A DNA stretch of 7,676 nucleotides from an uncultured Streptococcus sp. (GTDB lineage: Bacteria; Bacillota; Bacilli; Lactobacillales; Streptococcaceae): assembly GCF_901875575.1 (NCBI RefSeq), contig NZ_CABFMF010000023.1, positions 1 to 7,676 on the forward strand, in the 5' to 3' direction. The notes under the pieces were generated by a model. The model was not told where the DNA came from. It saw nothing but the letters and a program-made list of their open reading frames with translations, and searched no databases. The stretch's first letter is position 1. Every line of letters starts with the position of its first letter. The translations under genes were made by a program, and so were the position numbers. This document shows positions 1 through 7,499 of the stretch, piece by piece.

Positions 1-3000
1 CCTGTTGGAACCTCAATATCAATTGGTGATCCTTTCGTTTCGTCTCCAACTTTTGGTTGGTATTTCACGACTGTTGACACCACTCCCACATACACTGTCA
101 ATGGATTACTTTCTTTTCCTTGACTGTCAACGGCTTTAAGTACTACTGCATAGCTTCCTGATGCTGTTGCTTTCCCTGGTGTTTCTGTTAATCCTGAAAC
201 AATTTTTATAGTAGGTGTACCGTATGGTTTGTCAGCTTCATTTGTAACTTTATCTTCTCTATCTCCAACAGTTACTAAATCTTCTAGCATAGCTTTAGTA
301 ATACTTGTTCCTGATGGGAATACTTTACGTGCATCTACACTACTTGCTTCTGTGCCTTTATAAGTTAATGTAGGTTTATTATTTGTTACAGAAACTACTT
401 TCCAATTTCCTGCTGATGTGACTGCTTGTCTTGGTTCTGGTTTGTAATCTACTCGTAATCCTAAACCTGTTCTGTAAGTAGCTGTATTGTCTCCAGAAGC
501 ATTTTCTTCTTTAATACGAAGTTTAGCATTATTATGTGATTCTTTTAGTGTAATCGTCACTAGATTTTCTGCTTTATTTGTTGCATTAACAGTATTAGTA
601 ATAGCTTGTACAAAGTTATTTACATTCGTTACTCCAGCAGGTGTTTCTGTAGAATCTACTTGCCAGTTTCCACCATTTTGGCTACGTACTAGAACGATAC
701 TTTTTGGTGTATTACTTGTTTCTGTGCTGTTGTGGAATCGTAATTCCATACGTTTAGCATCATGTGGTACTTTAACATCAATATGCTTGCTACCTGCAAT
801 GGTTGCATTTACTGAGTAATCACCCATTTCAACAGCTTTAACATCACTAGTTACACTGATATCATCTGCAGTAGTAGAACCTTTAATTTTTGTTGTGACA
901 GTTAAACCATTTGGTTGAGTTGTTTCACCATTTTTAACAACCGATGTACGAAGTTTTACATCATCTGGAAGTGTTGCCGTCCACGTATTACCGTTGATAG
1001 TTACTCCACCATTATTTTCACTTGTCAATACTCGGTTAGTTCCATCATTCAATGCAACAGATACTACTGTATTACTGCTATTCGCATTTAATCCACCTAA
1101 TGTACCTGTAATAGTACGTGAAGTTGAAGTCACTTTATTACTATCAAATGTTGGTTTTGGTGGAGTTACGTTCACCGTTACATTGATTGTCTTACTTGGT
1201 GTCGCTTGAGTTGCAGCTGGTAAATTATCCCCTGTTTGTGATGGTGGTAATGTAACCTTCACTTGGAATGTTTGTTTACCTGATGTACTAGCTGTCTTAT
1301 TTCCTACCCATTCATAAGTTGTTCCATTAGGTAAAGTATCAGAGCCAGTAGCATTCTTCACAGCAGCTTTCGCCTGCTCAGCACTTAAAGTAGTTCCTTG
1401 GCTAACAGAAACGTTTTTACTATCTGCAACATCAAACACTTTATGCACTAATGTCTCTGTATGTTCTAAATTGCCTGTAGTTGTATTAGGGTTTGTAAAT
1501 CGACCATAATTATATCTACCAATGAATGTATAATTAGTTGTCCCTACAGGATCTGATGCAAGTGTTGTTGTAAAGGTCGTTCCACCTTGTTCAGCTCCTC
1601 CACTACGTTTATAAAGCCAATTCATTCCACTAGGAATATTATTTCCTGTATTACTATAATAATCTGAATGTCCATTGCTTCGAGTTACATCTTTAAAGTC
1701 ATAAATCATACGAGCAATTGGGAATGTATTTAAAACTTTATAAGTTAAGTTAATTTTTTGAGTCCTATTTTCTCCGAAATTAATAGTCGCTTCTACAGTT
1801 TTTGTTTCTTCACTTCCACTTCTTATACTGTTAGTGTCAAGTGTAGCTGTAACAGTTGCACCTTGTGGTAAATCTTGAAGCGTATTCCCTTCTTGAACTT
1901 GAACTAATTTGTTCAATTCAGCCTGAGTTAAAGTTTCTCCACGTACAACATTAATTGTCTGACGTGCAACTAGGTTATATCCAACTCTAAAGAAACCAAG
2001 GCTTTCACCATCGCTATTATCCTCATGGCTCTTGTTACCAGAAGCGTCTGTTGTTTTGGCAAATACTTCATAAGTCGCTGAATTAACTTCTTTTTTCAAG
2101 CGTGCAATTACATCCGCTTTTTCCACACCATTTTCTACAATAAGAGTTTTAGTGCTACCTTTCTTAACCCACATATTCAACTTACTACGAACCGTATTGC
2201 TAGTAGCATTTGTCGCATCGTCTTTATCGTAGTTATCCGTTAACTTAACTAAACTAGTAAATGATGTATTTTCAGCTAAACGATTTGCTTGAGCACTTGT
2301 AGTTGCTAAAGTATTCGAATTCGAACGGGCTACCTCTGGCTTAATTGGATCAACAGGTACAAAATACAAATTGATAACATTAGTATTATTTTCTAACGTT
2401 GTATTGCGTTCCGCTAACAATGCTGAATCTGTCCATTTCGGCATCAAATACAACTTACGTTTCACAATTAACGAAGATCCATCTTTCGCTTTCACAACAG
2501 GAGTTTTAATGGTAATTGTTCCTGCACTATTGGATCCTGAAATTGTCGTAGTTCCTTTTTCTAAGTTAGTCCCAACGATGTTTCTATCATTAACATCACT
2601 ACGATTTATCTCTACTAATTTATTTGCTGAATTATCTACATTCCCTCCACCGGCAAAATTATCACGAACAATATCTAATACGTTGACTGGTTTATTGTTA
2701 TGATAGAAGAAACCACCTTCATGTTTATAACCGTTTTCTTTTCTTTCACCTGCAACTTTATCACTACCATTCACAACTGTTAACGAAGGTTGCCCACTAG
2801 CATCCGGATTTTTCGGATTTGCTGTAATAGTGTTCAAAATGTCATTAATTGGTAATGGAGTACCTTTCGTTGCATCGAATTTATAAATTAAACTCTTGCC
2901 ATCTTGGCTCCATTCAAAACCTTTGTCAGTAGGACGATTAGCTAGGATTCCATTATTCTTAAATGTCAAATTATAATCATCACGAATATGAGCATAACGA

Positions 3001-6000
3001 GTCACTACTCCAGTTGTAGGATTTACTTCTAACTCTGCTACTTTATTATCTTTATCCACTGCACGAATAACACCAGCGTCCGTAATGGTAATGTCATTTA
3101 CTGTTTTACCTCTTAAGATACCATTTTTATTAGCTTCAAAAATCGCATTCTTAATGGCTGTTTTTTCTTCCTCGGATAAATTGCCTTTTTTTATTTGAAC
3201 AATTTTATTAGCCGGTTGAGCAAATTCACTTCTTCCAGTAACTCTTCTATTATCACTATCCGCAGAAGATACATCATAAGCTGTTGTCCCTTTACCACCT
3301 GTCACTTTTACAACTGCATGAACTTGTTGTCCTTCTGTTAAGTTAGCTGTAAAGTCTCCTGCTGATAAAGTTGTTGTTCCAGTTGTATCTGTTACAGTTT
3401 TACTAGCAACTTTCGTAGTTCCTTGATAAAGCTCAACTTTTACCGTTGCTCCATCTTGTAATTGAGCATTGGTCGGAAGATTACTTACTGTTACAGTTGG
3501 TCTTGTACCTGCTGTACCATAAAATTGTTCTGCTACAAGCGATGGTTTTTTAGGACGAACGTTAAATTCTATAGGTTTAGGTACTGTCTCACCTGAGTAT
3601 ATTTTGTAAGAAGCACTTTCATTATTTATTGTAATATTTTTATCATTTATCCCATTATTAGGGAATACAGCAGTAGCATAGTACTGAGTCTGTTTCCCAA
3701 TTTTATTCAATTTACTATCATTAGAAATTTCACTAGCTGTAAAAGTTTTTAGATTTACTTCTTTCCAAATAAATCTCATGCCACTAGGATAATAATCATC
3801 TGTATCTCTAGTATTACTTTCAGCAACTTTAAGATAACGATGAGCATCACCTAGAGAATCCCCTACTTCAGGTGCAGCTGGACTATTGCTACTTTGAAGC
3901 TCAACCACACGATATTTAAATTTATATGTTGCACTATTTTTACGAGAGTCTGTTGCAACAACAGTAGCTGTGCCTTCTCCAAAAGAAGCATCATTCGCTA
4001 CAGTATTATCAGGAATTGTGTAGTTATAATCCTTACTTCCACTAGCTGTAACATTTGCGACTCCTTTTGGAAGTCCAGTAATTGATAAGTTTACATTATT
4101 CTTGTTATCCTGAACTCTGAATGTAGGATTGAAGTTTGCTCCACGATAAATAATAAAACGATTATCATCCGCATTTTCTGTTAATGCTTTTCCATTAAAT
4201 GATACTGTTGGTGGAACATTATCTGGAGTTTTTACTGTATCTGTTGCTGAAGCTTCGTCACTATTTAAATAAGTTGCTTTAGCAGTTATTGTTGATAAAT
4301 CTTTTACAGTTGGTTCTGTAATTGATACAACCCCGTTAGATGGATTAACTGTTACTCCATTTGGTAAAGTATCAACCGCTCCCCATGTAGTCCCTGATTT
4401 TTTAACTGTTATAATAGTATCAGCGTTTTGATCAGTAGGTCTATAAGATACCACTAATTTATCTGTAGTCCCTTTTGGCGTTACAGATGCTGAACCATCT
4501 TCAGGCACACTAATTGCTGGAGCTGTAGGTGTTGCTTCTTTTCTAATTTGTTTGAAAAGAACATCTACATAGTCAACAGAATCATCTTGATTATTGGTAC
4601 GAGCATTGTTTTCATTATCATAGTAGGTAACTTTTATTTGTTTTTGCACCCATACAGGCGTAGTTGATGTAACAGTTGGAACTGTACCCGATACATTTCC
4701 ATTTGTATCAACTTTTTGATAAGCTTCACGAATAGCAGCATTCAACTTTGCAACATTTTCTGCAGAAATCTTTCCACCAGGTACGACATCAATATCATAA
4801 GGAACTTTAAAGAGTTCTTTTCTACCATTTTCTACAGTTAGTTCAATAACTCTAGTACCAGTAGTAAGGTCATTTGTCCCTCCTGCCCACTCAACAGATT
4901 TAACAGACTGTTCTTTAATTCTTGCACTTGTTTTAGGAAAATCAAAGATTCTATCTTTATAGAATGATAATCCTTCACTAGGTGTACCCAAATCATAAGA
5001 ATCCGGTTCTTTAAATCCTGGAACAGGATTATATCTGTATTCTGTAATATAGTCACTTGCTGAACCTAGGCTCCCTGTATAATCTTTAACACCTGTTGCA
5101 GCTTTTGCTACTGGTTGATAGATATCTGACTGTGTAACAACTTTATAAGGTAGACGGAAATTAATTCTTTGATTTCGAACATCAGCTTCAATGTATAAAG
5201 TATGATTTCCTTTACTTCTATCAGCAGTCACATTAATTCCATCTTCACCGCCTCTAAAATCTCTAACAAACCTATTGTGGAATTGTTTATAGTAGTCTTT
5301 ACTATAGTTTCCTGTTGATTTATAAGTATTATACTCACCTATATCTCCAGCACCTGGGTTAAATCTTGTACTTGTATAAGTATCTTCAATTGTAACAGCA
5401 CTACTCGCTAATCCAGCTTTTGTATCAAGAGTTCCTATCCCTGTTCCTTTTAGAAACGTTGTTTTTAATCTGCTAGTATCAACTGTAATATTATATCTTT
5501 CTTGAACACCATACCATTGTTGATAACTCTTATGCATGAAACGTCCTGTTGGAATTTTTTCATAAGATTTCATCCCAGCAATATAGTATAGCGGCTCTTC
5601 GGTATCTCCTACTGTATCAAACTCAACAACATAAGTATTCCCTCTATCAAAATCACGCGGTCTAAAAGCAAACACATTTTGAGTAGAATTTTTAATTTTA
5701 TCATATAACTTATCTGTTACAATTTTGTCTTCTTCAGTCATTCCATTTCTATTGAAATAAACTTCTGTATTATTTTTTACAAAGTCATCTAAACCATAAA
5801 TTCCACCACGGTTACCTACAATCGCATTTTGAGTATTGGCAACATTTTCATAATAAGGTGTTCCATTAACTCCCGTATCTGGCGCACCAACAGAAGTTAA
5901 ATATTTATCAGAAGCTCCATTAAATACGTCTCTAACTCCACCTTGTTTTACCACAGCACCATTTTCAAATAATTTCATATTTTGAACAGATTGACCTGTT

Positions 6001-7265
6001 GGAACAGTAAAGTAATAAATTGGATTTTGTCTAGACTCACGAGCATTATTGTATGTTATTTTCCAATGATAGCCGTTTGATTTTTTAGTAACTTCCGCAA
6101 AAACTTTTTGTTTTAGTCTTTTTACAGGTTGTGGCCCTAAATCTGCATTATTTCTACCAGTAGCAGCAGCATTATCATTGTGTGAAATATATAAAAATGT
6201 ACCTGGCGGATACCCCGAACCATCATTTGCTTTTGTAATATATCCAACAGTTGCTTCAGTTAAACGCTCATCACCACGACTATCATAAACTTTACCGTCA
6301 GGAGCTCTATAGTAGTTTGATCTAAAATATGATTCTGGACGTATATTTATACCATTTCGAGCATCACGCCTCCCTGAATGTTCACGAGATACTGCTAAGG
6401 CAAGTTTTTTCTCTGCTTGCTTACCTTGCTTCATTAATTCTTCAATTTCTGAAGCAGTCAATTGCGGATTTACTAATCCATTTTCGACAGAGCGGACAAT
6501 TTCTTCTACTCCCTCCAAGAGTTTCTTGGTTTCAGGGCGTTCAATTTTTTTAGCAGTATCTAAGTAAGTGATTAAACTTTTAGAAAGTGATTCTAATTTA
6601 TCTTTATTAGTAGTACCTTCCTCTTTATTATCATCTTTTTGAACATCTTTGATTTCTTCAGTCTGATTAGTAGGATTCACGGCTTTATCAGATACTTTAA
6701 TCTCTTTTTTATCTTGAGCTTTAGAATCAGTTCTATCTTCCTTGTTAGAAGCTTTATCTTCAGTCTTAGACTTAAGTAGACGCACTTGCTCTGTAAGAGA
6801 TTGAACCCGACTTACTTGGCTTGCAATCGCTTCCTCAGAAATATTTTCTCCATCAAGTAAACGCTTATTTTCTTCGGTTAATTGAGAAAGTTGATTAGAT
6901 AAACTTAGTAAACTTTCCTCGTCTGCTTTTGCAATCGCAGCTTGAAGATCACTAATTGCCTGAACGAGAGGAGACTTATCCACTAGCTTCTGAGCAACTG
7001 GTAGTTTATCACCCTCTACTTCCTCTTTTGATTTCTCTATAGGATTCTCTTTAGGTGGAACTCCTTCTGTCAGTTCCGTAACACCAACATTTACCTTTTC
7101 AGTATTAGCCGTAGCAGGTGATACTGGTAAAGTATCTGCCTTAACCGCACCATTTGCAAAAAACATTAATGCAGCAACTGCAACACTTGCAGCACCAAAA
7201 TGGTACTTACGAATAGAGTAACGGAATACCTTTTCTCCATTATCATTAGACTTTTTACCAAACAT
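1..7265 (-). CDS. Giant YSIRK-signal modular cell-wall surface protein (adhesin-like), 3' end outside window
   Basis: The frame is open from ATG at 7265 to the left edge: 2,421 complete codons, no stop, no frameshift. The protein starts MFGKKSNDNGEKVF and carries YSIRK at residues 16-20 followed by GAAS at 24-27, the hallmark of exported, usually sortase-anchored, Gram-positive surface proteins. Order of parts: signal 1-43; Pro/Glu/Lys-rich linker; helical stalk about 100-293; basic GRRDARNG 298-305; unique Tyr/Asn-rich head about 306-700; then beta-rich modules to the edge, including Ig/E-set-like (911-1018), an Ebh-like YRG module (1019-1122), another Ig-like stretch (about 1236-1322) and Rib-like modules (1769-1845, 1949-2033). 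Composition is rich in Thr, Asn, Val and Ser, and no in-frame Cys codon was found, as usual for wall-displayed stalk proteins. The likely role is adhesion or matrix/host binding at the cell surface; the ligand is unknown. The C-terminal anchor, expected to be LPxTG, is not in view. ATG at 7271 is in frame but too close to the ribosome binding site. I do not recognise a named orthologue. Confidence 0.94.
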   Translation of the reverse strand, partial: MFGKKSNDNGEKVFRYSIRKYHFGAASVAVAALMFFANGAVKADTLPVSPATANTEKVNVGVTELTEGVPPKENPIEKSKEEVEGDKLPVAQKLVDKSPLVQAISDLQAAIAKADEESLLSLSNQLSQLTEENKRLLDGENISEEAIASQVSRVQSLTEQVRLLKSKTEDKASNKEDRTDSKAQDKKEIKVSDKAVNPTNQTEEIKDVQKDDNKEEGTTNKDKLESLSKSLITYLDTAKKIERPETKKLLEGVEEIVRSVENGLVNPQLTASEIEELMKQGKQAEKKLALAVSREHSGRRDARNGINIRPESYFRSNYYRAPDGKVYDSRGDERLTEATVGYITKANDGSGYPPGTFLYISHNDNAAATGRNNADLGPQPVKRLKQKVFAEVTKKSNGYHWKITYNNARESRQNPIYYFTVPTGQSVQNMKLFENGAVVKQGGVRDVFNGASDKYLTSVGAPDTGVNGTPYYENVANTQNAIVGNRGGIYGLDDFVKNNTEVYFNRNGMTEEDKIVTDKLYDKIKNSTQNVFAFRPRDFDRGNTYVVEFDTVGDTEEPLYYIAGMKSYEKIPTGRFMHKSYQQWYGVQERYNITVDTSRLKTTFLKGTGIGTLDTKAGLASSAVTIEDTYTSTRFNPGAGDIGEYNTYKSTGNYSKDYYKQFHNRFVRDFRGGEDGINVTADRSKGNHTLYIEADVRNQRINFRLPYKVVTQSDIYQPVAKAATGVKDYTGSLGSASDYITEYRYNPVPGFKEPDSYDLGTPSEGLSFYKDRIFDFPKTSARIKEQSVKSVEWAGGTNDLTTGTRVIELTVENGRKELFKVPYDIDVVPGGKISAENVAKLNAAIREAYQKVDTNGNVSGTVPTVTSTTPVWVQKQIKVTYYDNENNARTNNQDDSVDYVDVLFKQIRKEATPTAPAISVPEDGSASVTPKGTTDKLVVSYRPTDQNADTIITVKKSGTTWGAVDTLPNGVTVNPSNGVVSITEPTVKDLSTITAKATYLNSDEASATDTVKTPDNVPPTVSFNGKALTENADDNRFIIYRGANFNPTFRVQDNKNNVNLSITGLPKGVANVTASGSKDYNYTIPDNTVANDASFGEGTATVVATDSRKNSATYKFKYRVVELQSSNSPAAPEVGDSLGDAHRYLKVAESNTRDTDDYYPSGMRFIWKEVNLKTFTASEISNDSKLNKIGKQTQYYATAVFPNNGINDKNITINNESASYKIYSGETVPKPIEFNVRPKKPSLVAEQFYGTAGTRPTVTVSNLPTNAQLQDGATVKVELYQGTTKVASKTVTDTTGTTTLSAGDFTANLTEGQQVHAVVKVTGGKGTTAYDVSSADSDNRRVTGRSEFAQPANKIVQIKKGNLSEEEKTAIKNAIFEANKNGILRGKTVNDITITDAGVIRAVDKDNKVAELEVNPTTGVVTRYAHIRDDYNLTFKNNGILANRPTDKGFEWSQDGKSLIYKFDATKGTPLPINDILNTITANPKNPDASGQPSLTVVNGSDKVAGERKENGYKHEGGFFYHNNKPVNVLDIVRDNFAGGGNVDNSANKLVEINRSDVNDRNIVGTNLEKGTTTISGSNSAGTITIKTPVVKAKDGSSLIVKRKLYLMPKWTDSALLAERNTTLENNTNVINLYFVPVDPIKPEVARSNSNTLATTSAQANRLAENTSFTSLVKLTDNYDKDDATNATSNTVRSKLNMWVKKGSTKTLIVENGVEKADVIARLKKEVNSATYEVFAKTTDASGNKSHEDNSDGESLGFFRVGYNLVARQTINVVRGETLTQAELNKLVQVQEGNTLQDLPQGATVTATLDTNSIRSGSEETKTVEATINFGENRTQKINLTYKVLNTFPIARMIYDFKDVTRSNGHSDYYSNTGNNIPSGMNWLYKRSGGAEQGGTTFTTTLASDPVGTTNYTFIGRYNYGRFTNPNTTTGNLEHTETLVHKVFDVADSKNVSVSQGTTLSAEQAKAAVKNATGSDTLPNGTTYEWVGNKTASTSGKQTFQVKVTLPPSQTGDNLPAATQATPSKTINVTVNVTPPKPTFDSNKVTSTSRTITGTLGGLNANSSNTVVSVALNDGTNRVLTSENNGGVTINGNTWTATLPDDVKLRTSVVKNGETTQPNGLTVTTKIKGSTTADDISVTSDVKAVEMGDYSVNATIAGSKHIDVKVPHDAKRMELRFHNSTETSNTPKSIVLVRSQNGGNWQVDSTETPAGVTNVNNFVQAITNTVNATNKAENLVTITLKESHNNAKLRIKEENASGDNTATYRTGLGLRVDYKPEPRQAVTSAGNWKVVSVTNNKPTLTYKGTEASSVDARKVFPSGTSITKAMLEDLVTVGDREDKVTNEADKPYGTPTIKIVSGLTETPGKATASGSYAVVLKAVDSQGKESNPLTVYVGVVSTVVKYQPKVGDETKGSPIDIEVPT
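1167..1421 (-). other. Rib-like module 2 (residues 1949-2033)
   Basis: The module runs SKNVSVSQGTTLSAEQAKAA, then SDTLPNGTTYEWVGNKTAST, SGKQTFQVKVTLPPSQ and KTINVTVNVTPPKP. 'LP.GT.Y.W....DTST.G.....V.V.YPDG' is the known core of Rib/alpha domains, and this copy matches most of it (LPNGTTYEW, TSGKQTFQVKV) but has LPPSQ where YPDG usually sits. The PPKP that follows marks the start of the next Ig-like module. Confidence 0.6.
1731..1961 (-). other. Rib-like module 1 (residues 1769-1845)
   Basis: The module runs QTINVVRGETLTQAELNKLV, then LPQGATVTATLDTNSIRSGS, EETKTVEATINFGENRTQKI and a final NLTYKVL. Rib/alpha-type domains of streptococcal surface proteins share the order 'helix, LP.G..., T...G.....V.I.F/Y.DG......V.V'. 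This copy lacks the classical YPDG and has NFGEN in its place. It is directly followed by the PSGM-containing region. Confidence 0.5.
3900..4211 (-). other. Ebh-like YRG module (residues 1019-1122)
   Basis: It starts PTVSFNGKALTENADDN and contains RFIIYRGANFNPTFRVQD (YRG at 1040-1042), then INLS-type strands and a closing GTATVVATDSRKNSATYKF. A 'PPTV ... YRG ... F ... D' layout ending in a 'VVATD..KN' strand resembles modules in the non-repetitive N-terminal part of Ebh-type giant matrix-binding proteins and their streptococcal counterparts. That similarity is recalled and not tested. Confidence 0.45.
4212..4535 (-). other. Bacterial Ig/E-set-like module (residues 911-1018)
   Basis: The segment begins after a TPTAPAISVPEDG linker and runs through SASVTPKGTTDKLVVSYRP, TDQNADTIITVKKSGTTW, NGVTVNPSNGVVSITEP and LSTITAKATYLNSDEAS. 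This alternating pattern (VTPKG, V.Y, ITV.K, GVTVNP..G.V.I, TAKAT) recurs in many giant streptococcal surface proteins and fits a beta-sandwich of about 100 residues. The family assignment is from memory of the pattern, not a search. Confidence 0.55.
5166..6350 (-). other. Unique N-terminal head region with RGD tripeptide (residues about 306-700)
   Basis: After the basic junction GRRDARNG the composition changes to Tyr/Phe/Asn/Gly-rich sequence with few helix-forming runs. Examples are NPIYYFTVPTGQSVQNMKLF, EEPLYYIAGMKSYEKIPTGR and GEYNTYKSTGNYSKDYYKQF. It is not repeated elsewhere in the visible protein, so it is the best candidate for the ligand-binding head. An RGD lies at residues 330-332. 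The region ends near NQRINFRLPYKVV, where the modular part begins. I do not recognise the fold; boundaries are approximate. Confidence 0.5.
6759..6968 (-). other. Predicted coiled-coil stalk segment (residues about 100-169)
   Basis: From LVQAISDLQAAIAKADEE to QSLTEQVRLLKSKTE the sequence has regular Leu/Ile/Val spacing, many Gln/Glu/Lys and almost no Gly or Pro, which is typical of an alpha-helical coiled coil. It is followed by a strongly charged Lys/Asp/Glu linker (about 170-220) and a second helical stretch (222-293, KDKLESLSKSLITYLD to AEKKLALAV). It probably spaces the head from the signal-processed N-terminus or mediates self-association. This is read by eye without a coiled-coil predictor. 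Confidence 0.6.
7137..7265 (-). other. YSIRK-G/S signal peptide (residues 1-43)
   Basis: A charged N-terminal region (GKKSNDNGEK) precedes YSIRK at 16-20, then YHFGAASVAVAALMFFANG at 21-39 forms the hydrophobic core and contains GxxS. Cleavage is most likely after Ala43 in AVKA-D, a standard AxA-like site. In streptococci and staphylococci this signal class is known to direct Sec export near the division septum and is usually paired with a C-terminal LPxTG signal. That pairing is expected here but cannot be seen. Confidence 0.93.
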
Positions 7266-7271
7266 AAACAT

Positions 7272-7280
7272 GTCCTTTCT
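7272..7280 (-). promoter_or_regulatory. Ribosome binding site that selects the start at 7265
   Basis: On the minus strand AGAAAGGAC lies just before the gene. The AAAGGA core (7278-7273) is 7 bases from the ATG at 7265 but only 1 base from the in-frame ATG at 7271. Normal spacing therefore favours the second ATG, giving the start MFGKK rather than MFMFGKK. Confidence 0.8.
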
Positions 7281-7282
7281 AT

Positions 7283-7317
7283 TGTTTCACTAGAATAAGT
7301 TTAAAATCTTTGAAACA
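7283..7317. promoter_or_regulatory. Inverted repeat in the leader, just upstream of the ribosome binding site
   Basis: TGTTTCA (7283-7289) and TGAAACA (7311-7317) are exact 7-bp inverted copies with 21 bases between them. In the transcript this would place a weak AT-rich stem ending about 3 bases from the AGAAAGGAC ribosome binding site. It could be an operator or a leader stem affecting mRNA stability or translation; it has no U-tract and is not a terminator. Confidence 0.3.
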
Positions 7318-7324
7318 TAATACC

Positions 7325-7362
7325 CCCTATAATATACTAATGCTTTTCAAACAAAAAATCAA
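7325..7362 (-). promoter_or_regulatory. Candidate promoter of the surface-protein gene
   Basis: On the minus strand TATATTATA (7336-7328) is the best -10-like element near the gene, about 60 bases ahead of the start codon. Possible -35 elements are weak or badly spaced: TTGATT (7362-7357) is 20 bases from TATATT but 16 bases from an alternative TAGTAT (7340-7335), and TTGTTT (7354-7349) is 14 bases from TATTAT. A run of five G follows the -10. The location is plausible and the exact hexamers are uncertain; such a weak promoter could need an activator. Confidence 0.35.
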
Positions 7363-7365
7363 GTA

Positions 7366-7394
7366 TTTACATAAAGATTATCTAAAGATGTAAA
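7366..7394. promoter_or_regulatory. Perfect 7-bp inverted repeat, possible operator
   Basis: TTTACAT (7366-7372) and ATGTAAA (7388-7394) are exact inverted copies separated by 15 bases. The same segment contains the direct repeat TAAAGAT at 7372-7378 and 7383-7389, with an 11-bp period, about one helical turn. It sits just upstream of the candidate promoter, where an activator or repressor dimer would bind. The regulator is unknown. Confidence 0.35.
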
Positions 7395-7429
7395 CGCTGT
7401 AACAGTGATATTTCAAGGTTTTTCCACAT

Positions 7430-7446
7430 TATATATATATATATAT
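7430..7446. repeat. TA dinucleotide microsatellite, 17 bases
   Basis: An uninterrupted TA run of eight and a half units lies about 165-180 bases upstream of the start codon and roughly 100 bases upstream of the candidate promoter. Such runs can change length by slippage, and they bend or melt DNA easily. Confidence 0.9.
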
Positions 7447-7499
7447 GCAACGCTTTTTATACAGATATTTCAAACTATATAGTATGAAAATTTAATATA

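Noticed and set aside
487..819. Plus-strand open frame of 110 codons, and similar ones at 994-1209, 2371-2703, 3894-4085 and 6329-6553
   Set aside because: All lie wholly inside the confirmed minus-strand coding frame, lack convincing ribosome binding sites, and their products look like antisense readings with hydrophobic, low-information sequence.
4838..5056. Minus-strand open frame of 72 codons
   Set aside because: It lies in a different frame inside the giant gene, whose own frame reads well through this part; it is a shadow.
1..7265. Pseudogene or frameshifted surface protein
   Set aside because: Codon-by-codon reading in the frame set by the start at 7265 shows no stop, and the same frame reads sensible protein at both ends and in the middle.
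7269..7271. In-frame ATG two codons upstream of the chosen start
   Set aside because: Only 1 base separates it from the AAAGGA core; the ATG at 7265 has a normal 7-base spacer and gives the usual MF... start.
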